A stretch of DNA of 64,000 nt, from contig CAVSRW010000012.1 of NCBI GenBank assembly GCA_963730405.1, forward strand, positions 124,001 to 188,000, given 5' to 3'. This document shows, piece after piece, positions 43,404 to 51,806 of this stretch (the stretch's first letter is position 1; every line of letters begins with the position of its first letter). The DNA is from Gaiellasilicea sp963730405 (GTDB taxonomy: Bacteria > Actinomycetota > Thermoleophilia > Gaiellales > Gaiellaceae). The notes beneath the pieces are model-generated. The model made no database searches. It saw nothing but the letters and a program-made list of their open reading frames with translations, and was not told the DNA's origin. Position numbers and translations under genes: made by a program.

Positions 43404-43931
43404 TTGACTGGAACCTTGGGCCATGCCTTGCTCGGTGTCCTCGCAGAGGGGCCCCGGACGGGATACGCGCTCGTCCGGCATCTCGCCCAGTCGATCGGGT
43501 ACACGTGGCCCGCGAGCCACAGCCAGGTCTATCCCGAGCTCGCGAAGCTGAGAGAGGCGGGGCTGATCCGTGAGAGCGGCGCCGCGCCGCGCGGCGGACG
43601 TGTCTACGAGCTGACCGACGCCGGCCTGGACGAGGTCCACCGCTGGCTGCGCGAGACGGAGCCGTCGCGGACCGTCCGCGACGAGGCGGCGCTGCGGCTG
43701 TTCTTCCTCTGGCTGCTCGAGCCGGCCGAGGCCGAGGCGTATCTCCGCACCGAGGCAGAGCGGGCACGGGCGACACTGGCCGAGTTCGAGCGCATCGCGG
43801 CGCAGGAGGATCCGGACAACCCGAAGACGCGCGCCTACCGCGTCGCGCTCGAGCTCGGCCTCCATGCGGCGCGCGCGAGGCTCGAGTGGGCGGAGTCGGC
43901 GCTCACAGCATCCGGCCGCCGTTCTCGGTGA
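43404..43931 (+). CDS. PadR-family transcription regulator
   Basis: 175 residues. The winged helix is GTLGHALLGVLAEGPRTGYA, WPASHSQVYPELAKLREAGL and GGRVYELTDAGLDEVHRWL, the classic PadR pattern. The C-terminal Vir-like helical domain (LRLFFLWLLEPAEAEAYLRT) mediates dimerisation. TTG 43404 is the only start that keeps the full N-terminus. An upstream palindrome is a likely autoregulatory operator shared with the divergent exported hydrolase. Its end overlaps the peptidase gene by 29 bases. Confidence 0.88.
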   Translation: MTGTLGHALLGVLAEGPRTGYALVRHLAQSIGYTWPASHSQVYPELAKLREAGLIRESGAAPRGGRVYELTDAGLDEVHRWLRETEPSRTVRDEAALRLFFLWLLEPAEAEAYLRTEAERARATLAEFERIAAQEDPDNPKTRAYRVALELGLHAARARLEWAESALTASGRRSR

Positions 43932-45012
43932 CCACGATCACGTCCTCGACCCGCACGCCGAAGCGGCCGTCGAGGAGGATCGAGGGCTCGTCCGTGAAGG
44001 TCATCCCGGCCTCGAGCGGCGTCTCGTCCTCGACCGACAGGAACGGGCGCTCGTGGACGTCGAGCCCGATCCCGTGGCCCATCCTGTGGCGGAAGCCGTC
44101 GCTTAGCCCGGCCGCCTCGATCGGTGCGCGGCAGGCGGCGTTCACGTCGCGCGCGAGCGCACCCGGAAGCGCCGCCGCTCGCCCCGCTTCCTGCGCGTCG
44201 AGCAGCACCCGCGTCACGTGCTCGTACTCCTTGGGCGGCTCGCCGCAGGCAACCGTCCGGCCGAAGTCCGAGCAGTAGCCGTCGTGTACGGCGCCGAAGT
44301 CGAACAGGACGACCTCGCCGTCGTGCAGCGGCTCGAGCGCGCCCGGGTCGCCGGAGTCGAGCCGGCGCTCGCCCCACGTGAAGATGTGCGTCGGGAAGGA
44401 CGGGCTGCGGGAGCCGCGCGCCCGGAGCTCGTGCTCGACGGCCTCGACGAGGTCGACCATCGACGTTCCGGGGACGACCAGCGGGGCGACCGCGTCCATC
44501 GTCTCGCCGGCGATGACACAGGCCCGCGCCATCAGCTCGAGCTCCGTTTCGGACTTGACGCGGCGGAGCTCGTTCACGAGCGACGAGCCCTCGACCAGCT
44601 CGGCGCCCGGCACGATTCCGAGCAGCTCGATCGCCGTCTCGGCCCACGCCCGCTGGCCGATCGCGATCCGGTCCGGTGACCCGATCTCGCGGACGGCCTC
44701 CGCGAACGCTGCCCGCCCGTCGCCGTCGTCCTCGACCACGAGTGTCCCCGGCGGCGCCTCGCCGTCGAGGTGGAAGCGGACGAACATGCGCGGCAGGACG
44801 TAGACCGGCTCCCGGCCGGGAACGAGGAAGGCGCCCGTGACCCAGCCGTGGGCGTAGGAGATGTTCCCGAACGTCGGCAGGTCGCGCTCGATCCCGGTCA
44901 GGTACTCCAGGTCGGCCGACGGCGGCACGAAGAGCGCGTCGAGGCCGCGACGGCCGAGCAGCTCGCCGAGCCGCTCGCGCCGTCGCGTGTACTCGTTCGT
45001 GTCGATGCCTAT
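43903..45012 (-). CDS. M24-family Xaa-Pro aminopeptidase-like protein
   Basis: About 369 residues. N-terminal creatinase-like domain: EYTRRRERLGELLGRRGLDA and PSADLEYLTGIERDLPTF. The pita-bread catalytic domain has VVLFDFGAVHDGYCSDFGRT (two metal aspartates), GHGIGLDVHERPFLSVEDET (metal histidine), GMTFTDEPSILLDG and GVRVEDVIVVTENG (metal glutamates). It should cleave N-terminal residues before proline in peptides. No ATG, GTG or TTG lies near the expected start; the codon overlapping the upstream stop is ATA (ATAG at 45012-45009). The true start is uncertain by a few codons. Confidence 0.88.
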   Translation of the reverse strand: MGIDTNEYTRRRERLGELLGRRGLDALFVPPSADLEYLTGIERDLPTFGNISYAHGWVTGAFLVPGREPVYVLPRMFVRFHLDGEAPPGTLVVEDDGDGRAAFAEAVREIGSPDRIAIGQRAWAETAIELLGIVPGAELVEGSSLVNELRRVKSETELELMARACVIAGETMDAVAPLVVPGTSMVDLVEAVEHELRARGSRSPSFPTHIFTWGERRLDSGDPGALEPLHDGEVVLFDFGAVHDGYCSDFGRTVACGEPPKEYEHVTRVLLDAQEAGRAAALPGALARDVNAACRAPIEAAGLSDGFRHRMGHGIGLDVHERPFLSVEDETPLEAGMTFTDEPSILLDGRFGVRVEDVIVVTENGGRML

Positions 45013-47597
45013 CCGGCGTCCACCCAGTACGCGGCCGAGCCGAGGGCGGGCCACTCGCGCTCGGGGTCGGCGCGGTAGAGCGGGTTGAACGCGAACGCGG
45101 TCAGCCGGGGAGACCCGGCCGTCGTGCTCGTGCCGTGTGCGACCATCGGCGCACCGGGCGCCGACGCCGACAGGGCATCGATCAGCCAGAGCCCTGCGGC
45201 GAAGAAGCCCGCGATCGGCAGGTTGGCGTCGATCGACCAGCCGGACGGAACGCCGGTGAACCAGGTCGGCGGATCGACGATGGCCGTGTCCCTGGACGGG
45301 TACGCCCCTGTGATCGGGCTCGCGGCGCCGCCGGTGTTGTCCCAGAAGACGATGCCGCTGCGGCCGCTTCCGGAGCGGGTGCCGGTGGTCAGCCCCGTCG
45401 CGAGGCCGCCGCTCACGATGAACTGTGCGCCGGCCGCACCGCCGCCGATATACCCACCGCCGGCGGCGAAGAACGCCGCCAGCCGCGCCTGCGCGACTGG
45501 GTTGGCCGCCGACGGGTAGTTGGCGGTGCTGAAGACGACGTCGTAGTTCACGAGCGGGTCGGATGCGCCGTTCAGCGCCGTCGTGCCGACCGGATCGGCG
45601 GTGAAGCCGAGGTTCCGCAGCGACCAGACACTCTGGTCGACGGCGTTCGTGAACACCGCGATCCGCGGCGAGCGGTCGATGTCCTCGAGCTGAGCCGGCG
45701 CCGTCGCGACCCGACGGAGCGTCAGGCCGGCGGCCTGTGCGGCCGGTCCGATCACCGCGGCCGTCGTGTCGTCGAAGAGCACCGTGCCCGCCGCGAAGCT
45801 GGCGCCGCCCGACGTGAACGGGGCCGTCGCGAGCTTCGCGGTCAGACCGCCCGTCAGCAGCGTGTTCAGCGTCCGCACCGCGGTCGCCGAGTCGATCTCG
45901 AGCGCGTAGTAGTCGGCCGCGCCGCTCTCGAGGCCGCCGCCGAGGACGACGGGCTTCGCGATCGGCTGCGTCGTCTTGGCCGTGAGCGGCACGCCGTTCG
46001 GCACCTGCAGCACGTCTGCACCCCAGAGGTAGCCGTGGCTCCACGCCGCGGGTGGCGCGTAGAGGATGCCGATCTCGCTGGAGATGTCGACGCCGATCCC
46101 GAGCGCCGTCTCCGCGAGGCCCCGGTGGGCCTGCGCCATGTCGACGACGTACGAGCCCTCCTCGACCTCCTGGCCGAGGATCACGGAGTCGGAGCGGAGT
46201 TGCCGCACCTGGATGCCGTTGAAGAGCAGCCAGTCGACGAGGCGGTTCGCCTCGGGGTTGCTGCGCTGGCCCTCGCCGACCGGGATCACGTATGCGGTCG
46301 GGAACTCGTGCATCCAGTTGTTGTCGACGTCGAACGGCGCCGGGCAGCACGCCGGGCGCGCCTCGCCGGCGACGCCCCGCCGGTAGATCTCGAGCTCGTC
46401 GTAGAGCAGGTCGTTCCGGTTCGCCGTGTCGTAGACGAGCGTCGACCAGGTCACCGTCATGTGCGCGAGCAGCGCTGCGTTGCGGCCGATCGGGTTCTTG
46501 GCCGGGTCGGGATCCGCGTTCAGGTAGCAGCGGCTGCCCGGGTTGGTCGAGGTCGACGTGGTGAAGCACGCCTCGACGGTGGAGCCGTTCAGGCCGACCA
46601 GCTGCGAGTACATCGGCGTGTAGAAGGGGCCCCAGTCGTCCCAGCCCTCGGCGACCGCGGGGCCGGGCGGGCTGCCGTCGGGGCAGACGCCGCTCTGCGG
46701 GGCCGGGTTACCGTTCGCGCACCAGTCGTTGATCGGCCGCGTCAGCCCCAGGTTCGCCGCTGCGAGCGCCGCCTCGTTCGCGTCGATGCGCGACTGGTTC
46801 CACTTCAGCCAGAGGTCGTAGTCGATGCCGGGGTTGTGCGGCTTCGTCGTCGCCTCGACGAGCGTCGGCGTGAAGCTCAGATGCAGGTCGATCGTCTCGG
46901 GCGGCAGCCACTCCTGCATGATCCGGACCGACGCCTTCGTCTCCGACTGCGACTGCGTCAGGTAGTCGCGGTTGAGGTCGAAGCCGTTGCCATTCGGGCG
47001 TGCGCCCGCGACGCGGCCGTCCGGGTTCTGGATCACGTTGAAGATCACGATCGCGCCGTCGAGGATCGCGTCCACCTCGGGGTCGGCGCCGTACGGCGTT
47101 GTCGCGAGCCGCTCGATGATCCGCATGTTCGAGTCGACGCCCTCGAACTCGTTCCCGTGGATGCTGCCCTGGATGAAGAGCGGCACCTTGACGCGGTCGC
47201 GCCAGCCGCGGAGCTGGCGTTGCGCGGCGGCGGGGTTCGACAGCGCCTGCGTGCGCAGCGTCGTCCAGTGGTCGAACGACGACTGCTGCGCGTCCGTCTG
47301 CAGCTGGTTGATCACGACCTTGTAGAGCGGGCGGCCGGTCGCGGACGTGCCGTGTACCTCGAGGCTCATGCGGCCGTCGAGGCTGCGCGACTGGATGTCC
47401 GCGAGCGTGCAGCCGATCGCGTAGACCGGGATGTGCGGGAAGCTCGTGCCGGTCGACGGCAGCGCCTCCGCGGCGTCCGGTTCGGGTGTTCCGCACCAGG
47501 GCGGACCGATCTCGGCGGCGGCCGGACGCGCGAAACCGACGAGCGCGGCGAGCAGCGCCAGGAGAAGGAGGGACGAGAAGCTGACGCGGCGCACCAT
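45009..47597 (-). CDS. Secreted M14-family zinc carboxypeptidase
   Basis: 862 residues. ATG 47597 has a good ribosome site (GGAGG). Signal peptide: SSLLLLALLAALVGFARPAA. The M14 domain has PLFIQGSIHGNEFEGVDSNM with the zinc His and Glu, PDGRVAGARPNGNGFDLNRD with the substrate arginine and Asn-Arg, and PPETIDLHLSFTPTLVEA with the third zinc ligand. Residues beyond about 560 form a separate domain whose AQARLAAFFAAGGGYIGGGA resembles the glutamine-amidotransferase-like domain appended to many secreted M14 enzymes. It probably digests external peptides, feeding the M24 peptidase encoded next. A good promoter lies upstream. Confidence 0.9.
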   Translation of the reverse strand: MVRRVSFSSLLLLALLAALVGFARPAAAEIGPPWCGTPEPDAAEALPSTGTSFPHIPVYAIGCTLADIQSRSLDGRMSLEVHGTSATGRPLYKVVINQLQTDAQQSSFDHWTTLRTQALSNPAAAQRQLRGWRDRVKVPLFIQGSIHGNEFEGVDSNMRIIERLATTPYGADPEVDAILDGAIVIFNVIQNPDGRVAGARPNGNGFDLNRDYLTQSQSETKASVRIMQEWLPPETIDLHLSFTPTLVEATTKPHNPGIDYDLWLKWNQSRIDANEAALAAANLGLTRPINDWCANGNPAPQSGVCPDGSPPGPAVAEGWDDWGPFYTPMYSQLVGLNGSTVEACFTTSTSTNPGSRCYLNADPDPAKNPIGRNAALLAHMTVTWSTLVYDTANRNDLLYDELEIYRRGVAGEARPACCPAPFDVDNNWMHEFPTAYVIPVGEGQRSNPEANRLVDWLLFNGIQVRQLRSDSVILGQEVEEGSYVVDMAQAHRGLAETALGIGVDISSEIGILYAPPAAWSHGYLWGADVLQVPNGVPLTAKTTQPIAKPVVLGGGLESGAADYYALEIDSATAVRTLNTLLTGGLTAKLATAPFTSGGASFAAGTVLFDDTTAAVIGPAAQAAGLTLRRVATAPAQLEDIDRSPRIAVFTNAVDQSVWSLRNLGFTADPVGTTALNGASDPLVNYDVVFSTANYPSAANPVAQARLAAFFAAGGGYIGGGAAGAQFIVSGGLATGLTTGTRSGSGRSGIVFWDNTGGAASPITGAYPSRDTAIVDPPTWFTGVPSGWSIDANLPIAGFFAAGLWLIDALSASAPGAPMVAHGTSTTAGSPRLTAFAFNPLYRADPEREWPALGSAAYWVDAG

Positions 47598-47628
47598 GGG
47601 GTTCCTCCAAGCGTTGGGCGGGTGCGGT

Positions 47629-47658
47629 CTTATAGAACGTCCGGACAGCCGCTGTCAA
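47629..47658 (-). promoter_or_regulatory. Sigma-70-type promoter for the M14 peptidase gene
   Basis: On the minus strand TTGACA (47658-47653), an 18-base spacer, and TATAAG (47634-47629). The -10 lies 31 bases before the ATG at 47597. It is one of the best matches to consensus in the window. Confidence 0.7.
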
Positions 47659-47676
47659 AACGGAGGGACGTCACGC

Positions 47677-48057
47677 ATGGAGCTCATCCACACCTGCTAC
47701 CGGATCACCGACATCGATCGGTCGGTCGCCTTCTACGAGGCGCTCGGCTTCGAGGAGCGCGCGCGGATGCCGATCCGCGAGGAGGCGATCAACGTCTTCA
47801 TGGGCCTGCCCGGCGACGGCGACCGGCTCGAGCTGACCTACAACTTCGGCGTCGACTCGTACGAGGTCGGGACCGGCTACGGCCACGTCGCAGTCACCGT
47901 CGACGACATGGATGCGACGCTCGCAGCGCTCGCGGAGCAGGGGATCGAGCCCGAGCGGCCCAAGTACCAGGTCCGCGAGGGCGGCTCGTTCATCGCGTTC
48001 GTCCGCGATCCGGACGGCTACCGGGTCGAGCTGATCGAGCGCGCATCGCCGGCATGA
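47677..48057 (+). CDS. VOC-family protein, lactoylglutathione lyase-like
   Basis: 126 residues, ATG 47677 with ribosome site GGAGGG. ELIHTCYRITDIDRSVAFYE, DRLELTYNFGVDSYEVGTGY, GHVAVTVDDMDATLAAL and FVRDPDGYRVELIERA carry the four metal ligands of glyoxalase I (His, Glu, His, Glu). Methylglyoxal detoxification is the family role, though actinobacteria use other thiols than glutathione, so the cofactor is open. The stop overlaps the next ATG (ATGA). Confidence 0.87.
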   Translation: MELIHTCYRITDIDRSVAFYEALGFEERARMPIREEAINVFMGLPGDGDRLELTYNFGVDSYEVGTGYGHVAVTVDDMDATLAALAEQGIEPERPKYQVREGGSFIAFVRDPDGYRVELIERASPA

Positions 48058-48440
48058 ACGTACTCACGCATCTCATGTTTCAAGACGGTCGGGCGCGCGA
48101 GGCGGCCGAGTGGTACGTCTCGCTCGTCCCCGGCTCGAGCACCGAGCGGGTGATCGACAACGGTGCAGCGGGCGCGACCGTGTACTTCACGCTGGCGGGC
48201 CGGGACTTCATCGCCTTCGACAGCCCGATCCGGCATGCGTTCGACTTCACCCCGTCGATGTCCATCTTCGTGCGGTGCGACGACGAGGAGCAGGTTCGTC
48301 TCCTCTTCGACCAGATCGCCTCCGATGGCGACGTGAAGATGCCCGTGGACGACTATGGATTCAGCTCGTGCTTCGGCTGGGCGACGGATCGTTACGGCGT
48401 GTCGTGGCAGATCGGCGTCAGCCGATCGCGAGCTCGCTGA
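48054..48440 (+). CDS. PhnB/3-demethylubiquinone-methyltransferase-like VOC protein
   Basis: 128 residues, ATG 48054 overlapping the previous stop. LTHLMFQDGRAREAAEWYVS, ATVYFTLAGRDFIAFDSPIR and FTPSMSIFVRCDDEEQVRLL, with FGWATDRYGVSWQIGVSR at the end, are the usual PhnB-like pattern. The metal site is incomplete in this group, so it may bind small molecules without classical catalysis. Coupled to the glyoxalase-like gene. Confidence 0.85.
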   Translation: MNVLTHLMFQDGRAREAAEWYVSLVPGSSTERVIDNGAAGATVYFTLAGRDFIAFDSPIRHAFDFTPSMSIFVRCDDEEQVRLLFDQIASDGDVKMPVDDYGFSSCFGWATDRYGVSWQIGVSRSRAR

Positions 48441-48485
48441 TTCGTGAGGCGCCCGTTGACCTGCTGACGTGCGGTTGACGGACGG

Positions 48486-49325
48486 CTACGGGGTCGAGCT
48501 GATCGAGCGCTCGCGACGATAGGCCGCCGCCAGGCGTTCGACGGTGTCGCGCCAGCCGGCCTGGATGTGGCCGAAGAACCCCTCCGGCATGTCGGCGTTC
48601 GCGAAGGCGGCTGGGAGCTCGACGTGCACGGTCAGCGCCGTACCGCCGTTCGACTGCGCGAGCGTGACGGTGACGAGCGGGCTGTCGTCGAGCCGCGCCG
48701 GGTCGAGCTCGGGCCAGCCGCCCGTCGCGCCCCAGGCGAAGACGAGCTTCTCGTCCGGCACGATCTCGCGGTAGACGCCGCCCGTGAAGTAGGCCGTGTC
48801 GTCGTCGACCACCATGTACTGCCGCCAGACGCCGCCGACCTCCAGCTCGAGCTCGATCGGCTCGGCGGGCACGGGGTACTCGGGGTTGTAGTACCACCCG
48901 AGCTGCTCCGGGTCGGTCCAGGCGCGGAAGACGTCCGCGGGCGGTGCGTCGAGTGTCCAGGTGAGGGTGAAGTCGCTCGTCATCGAGTCCTCCTGTCGCT
49001 TTCGGGTCGCCAGTTGCTGCTCGAGGCGGCCGATCCGGGCCTCGAAGAAGTCGCGGTACGGCGCCATCCACTGGTCTGCCTCGGCGAGCGGCGCAGTGTC
49101 GAGGCGGCACGGGCGCCACTGCGCCGACCGCCCCTTCACGACGAGCCCCGCCCGCTCGAGCACCTTCAGGTGCCGTGAGACAGAGGGAAGGCTGATCGCG
49201 TGCGGCGCCGCCAGCTCGTTCACCGTCGCCTCGCCCTCGGCGAGCCGGGCAAGGATCGCGCGGCGCGTCGGGTCGGCGAGGGCGGCGAAGGTGACGCTGA
49301 GCGGATCGGATGTGGACTTAGCCAT
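48486..49325 (-). CDS. ArsR regulator and SRPBCC (AHSA1-like) domain in one open frame
   Basis: 279 residues from ATG 49325. Residues 1-95 are an ArsR winged helix: VTFAALADPTRRAILARLAE, LPSVSRHLKVLERAGLVV. From about residue 115 an AHSA1/START-like domain follows: FTLTWTLDAPPADVFRAWTD, PEQLGWYYNPEYPVPAEPIE, GFFGHIQAGWRDTVERLAAA. Usually these are two adjacent genes. Here they share a frame, yet ATG 48983 at the domain border has a perfect ribosome site (AGGAGG, five bases away), so a separate SRPBCC protein may also be made. A TTAGCA/TGCTAA palindrome upstream is a likely autoregulatory site. Confidence 0.85.
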   Translation of the reverse strand: MAKSTSDPLSVTFAALADPTRRAILARLAEGEATVNELAAPHAISLPSVSRHLKVLERAGLVVKGRSAQWRPCRLDTAPLAEADQWMAPYRDFFEARIGRLEQQLATRKRQEDSMTSDFTLTWTLDAPPADVFRAWTDPEQLGWYYNPEYPVPAEPIELELEVGGVWRQYMVVDDDTAYFTGGVYREIVPDEKLVFAWGATGGWPELDPARLDDSPLVTVTLAQSNGGTALTVHVELPAAFANADMPEGFFGHIQAGWRDTVERLAAAYRRERSISSTP

Positions 49326-49333
49326 ATCGCTAA

Positions 49334-49349
49334 TTAGCAATTATGCTAA
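49334..49349. promoter_or_regulatory. ArsR-type operator palindrome
   Basis: TTAGCA-ATTA-TGCTAA, perfect six-base arms, in an A/T-rich 30-base island between the ArsR-SRPBCC gene and the divergent Thr/Glu-rich gene. It begins nine bases from the ArsR start, fitting autorepression. Confidence 0.7.
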
Positions 49350-49424
49350 ATAAGATCGATGCTGTCAAGCGAGTCGTCCGATGCGGGTGATGCCGCAGGC
49401 GGAGACGCCGGACAACATGGCGGT

Positions 49425-50015
49425 GTGGCCAACTCGGGAAGGCTCGAGCCTGGAGCGAAGTTCGCAGGCGTCGCACTGGTGGGGCTGCTCTGCGCCGTTG
49501 CGCTCGGGGCGTGCGGCGGCAACGGCGAGGCGCTCGGCACCGGCACGGTGGCGCGCACCCTGCCGGCAGGGGTCTCGACTCCCGTGCGGACCGCGCCGGC
49601 GGTCACCGAGGCGGAGACGGCCACCGAGACTGCCGAGGCCGCGCCGGTGCTCACGGAGACGGAGGAGGAGGAGACGCTGACCGAGGCGGGGCCTGCGGCC
49701 ACGGAGACCGTGACGCTGACGGAGACCGCGCCGGCCGTCACCGAGACCGTGACGGAGACGGTGACCGAGACTGCGCCGGCTGAGACGACGACCGCGCCGG
49801 CGGTGACCGTGATCGAGACCGTCACGGTCACGACGACGGAGGGCGTCAGCCCGGCTGCAGCCGCCGCGGCCGGCGCAGCCGCCGGCTCCGACGACGATGG
49901 GCTGACGAGCTCGGAGTGGGGCTGGGTCGCGTTCGGCGTGCTTGCCGCGGCGGTCGTGATCGGCGGGATCGTCGTGTGGCTGCGCCGGCGGCGCTCGGCG
50001 GCCGAGCCGGCCTGA
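49425..50015 (+). CDS. Thr/Glu-rich low-complexity cell-surface protein, possible lipoprotein
   Basis: 196 residues from GTG 49425; ATG 49359 in the same frame is the alternative. AGVALVGLLCAVALGACGG is a hydrophobic signal ending in a lipobox-like LGAC. Then about 110 residues are almost entirely Thr, Glu, Ala, Val and Pro in irregular TET repeats (TETVTLTETAPAVTETVTET). The C-terminus has one helix, WGWVAFGVLAAAVVIGGIVV, and RRRR, which would anchor it. The middle is probably an extended, perhaps glycosylated, stalk. No function is recognised. Confidence 0.68.
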   Translation: MANSGRLEPGAKFAGVALVGLLCAVALGACGGNGEALGTGTVARTLPAGVSTPVRTAPAVTEAETATETAEAAPVLTETEEEETLTEAGPAATETVTLTETAPAVTETVTETVTETAPAETTTAPAVTVIETVTVTTTEGVSPAAAAAAGAAAGSDDDGLTSSEWGWVAFGVLAAAVVIGGIVVWLRRRRSAAEPA

Positions 50016-50020
50016 GCGTC

Positions 50021-50434
50021 CTAGAGCCGCTCGACGACCACCACTGGGATCTCGCGGTCGGTTCGCGTCGCGTACGTGTCGTAGTGCGGCCAGATCTCGG
50101 CCATCCGCCGCCACAGCCGCCCGCGCTCCTCGCCCTCGGCGACGCGCGCGCGGCCGCGGAAGCGGTCGCCCTTCACCTGCAGCTCGACCTCGGGCTGCTT
50201 CGACAGGTTGCGGTACCAGCCCGGATGCTCGGGGGCGCCGCCCTGCGAGGCGACGAGGACGTAGTCGTCGCCGTCGCGGCCGAAGATCAGCGGCGTCGTC
50301 GTCGGCTCGCCGGTACGGCGGCCGGTCGTCGTCAGCAGCAGCGTCGGCGCGCCGTTCCAGATGTAGCCGACCTCGCCGTCGGTCTCCTGGTACCGGCGCA
50401 CGTGCTCCTGGCCGAAGAGCGAGCGGTCGATCAC
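50021..50434 (-). CDS. Ddn-like F420-dependent (nitro)reductase
   Basis: 137 residues, GTG 50434. APTLLLTTTGRRTGEPTTTP, LIFGRDGDDYVLVASQGGAP and HPGWYRNLSKQPEVELQVKG are the hallmarks of the deazaflavin-dependent nitroreductase family: the flavin phosphate site and the HPGWYRNL segment. Members reduce quinones or nitro compounds with reduced F420. This fits the F420 synthesis genes and NADPH:F420 oxidoreductase at 15-18 kb. It ends convergent with the Thr/Glu-rich gene. Confidence 0.9.
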   Translation of the reverse strand: MIDRSLFGQEHVRRYQETDGEVGYIWNGAPTLLLTTTGRRTGEPTTTPLIFGRDGDDYVLVASQGGAPEHPGWYRNLSKQPEVELQVKGDRFRGRARVAEGEERGRLWRRMAEIWPHYDTYATRTDREIPVVVVERL

Positions 50435-50474
50435 AGTGCCAGGCTACCGACAGGCTTCTCCGTCCCAACGGCCG

Positions 50475-50888
50475 TCAGACGGCGTGCTCGTCGAACTGCG
50501 GCAGGTCGTCCGTGATCGCGAACCACGGCGCCTTCGAGCCGACGAAGATGTGCTTCGTCGGTCGGATGCTCGGCTCGTCGAGGAGCGAGCCCAGCGCGAC
50601 GTGGACGTAGGCGCCATCGCGCACGACCGAGTAGAGGAGCGAGCCGCACACGCCGCAGCGCGTGTGGTTGAGATCTTCCTCGCCGAAGACGAGCAGCCGG
50701 TCGGCGCCGTCGGTGAGCTCGAGCCGCTCGCGCTCGATCCCGGCGAACGGCTTGAACGCGGCACCGGTGGAGGCGCGGCAGTTCGAGCAGTGGCAGTTGG
50801 AGGCGTAGAGGAACGCGTCCGCGACGGTGTAGCGGACGGCGCCGCACTCGCATTTGCCGGCGAGCCGGCGTTGGGGCTCAGCGGCCAT
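50475..50888 (-). CDS. GFA-family (glutathione-dependent formaldehyde-activating enzyme-like) protein
   Basis: 137 residues. Zinc-site cysteines are in LAGKCECGAVRYTVADA, YASNCHCSNCRASTGAAFKP and NHTRCGVCGSLLYSVV, the full set of the GFA fold. Members have varied or unknown roles; glutathione use is unlikely in this lineage. ATG 50888 overlaps the DUF1905 gene by 11 bases. Confidence 0.88.
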   Translation of the reverse strand: MAAEPQRRLAGKCECGAVRYTVADAFLYASNCHCSNCRASTGAAFKPFAGIERERLELTDGADRLLVFGEEDLNHTRCGVCGSLLYSVVRDGAYVHVALGSLLDEPSIRPTKHIFVGSKAPWFAITDDLPQFDEHAV

Positions 50889-51162
50889 TGTCGAGCCGGT
50901 CCTCCAGCCGCACCGTGACCGTGTCGCCGGCCTCCTTGCCGATCGCCCGCCGGATCTCCGCTTTCACGGGCAGCTTGTGCGTGCCGTCGCCCATGGCCAT
51001 GAACGAGCTGCGGAACGGGTGCCCGTCGATCGAGCCGCGCACCTTCACGAGCCCGCGGGTGCCGAAGAACTCGACCGACTCGGGCCAGACGACATAGGTC
51101 CAGCCTCCCTTGGCCGGGCTCTTCTGCAGGACGGCCGTGAAACGCTGATCCAGTGCGGACAT
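50878..51162 (-). CDS. DUF1905-family protein
   Basis: 94 residues, ATG 51162 with ribosome site AAGGAGGA. FTAVLQKSPAKGGWTYVVWP, RGLVKVRGSIDGHPFRSSFM and GDGTHKLPVKAEIRRAIGKE, ending GDTVTVRLEDR, match the DUF1905 beta-barrel. Function unknown. It is coupled to the GFA gene. Confidence 0.85.
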   Translation of the reverse strand: MSALDQRFTAVLQKSPAKGGWTYVVWPESVEFFGTRGLVKVRGSIDGHPFRSSFMAMGDGTHKLPVKAEIRRAIGKEAGDTVTVRLEDRLDNGR

Positions 51163-51239
51163 CTCGTCCTCCTTCGTCGACGTCGCTACGTCAGACCGCG
51201 GGCGGCCGTGGGAATCATCGGTCCTGATAGAACCGCGTC

Positions 51240-51806
51240 ATGGCCACGAACGTTGCACGACAGCTGACGACCGAGGAGCTCGAGGCCGGGCTCGACGAGA
51301 TCCGGCGCGCGCCCGGCGACGTCGGGACGGTCGCGCTGATCGTGCGGCGCCCCGTCGAAGGGGAGCGTGAGGTGCTTCAGGAGGGCGTGCTCGACCTCAG
51401 CGAAGGGCTCGTCGGGGACAGGTGGAGCGCCCACCGCAGCTCGCGGACGCCTGACGGGTCGCCGAACGTCGAGACGCAGCTCACGCTGATGAACGCACGC
51501 GTCGTCGATCTCGTCGCCGCGGGCGACCGGGAGCGCTGGGCTCTCGCCGGCGATCAGATCTACGTCGACCTCGACATCTCGGAGGCGAACCTGCCGGCCG
51601 GCACGCGGCTCGCGCTCGGCTCGGCGGTGATCGAGGTGTCGGCTGAGCCGCACACCGGCTGTGTCAAGTTCGCCTCCCGCTTCGGCAACGACGCGCACCG
51701 CTTCGTGAACACGAAGCCACTGCGCCACCTGCGGCTGCGCGGGCTGAACGCGAAGGTGATCGAGCCGGGCACGGTCTCGAGCGGCGACACGATCCGCAAG
51801 CTCTGA
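51240..51806 (+). CDS. MOSC-domain protein
   Basis: 188 residues, ATG 51240. EGLVGDRWSAHRSSRTPDGS, TLMNARVVDLVAAG, GDQIYVDLDISEANLPAGTR and SAEPHTGCVKFASRFGNDAH with the conserved cysteine belong to the MOSC beta-barrel. It probably handles sulfur or binds a thiol substrate. The stop TGA overlaps the next gene's CTG (CTGA). It is divergent from the DUF1905 gene. Confidence 0.85.
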   Translation: MATNVARQLTTEELEAGLDEIRRAPGDVGTVALIVRRPVEGEREVLQEGVLDLSEGLVGDRWSAHRSSRTPDGSPNVETQLTLMNARVVDLVAAGDRERWALAGDQIYVDLDISEANLPAGTRLALGSAVIEVSAEPHTGCVKFASRFGNDAHRFVNTKPLRHLRLRGLNAKVIEPGTVSSGDTIRKL

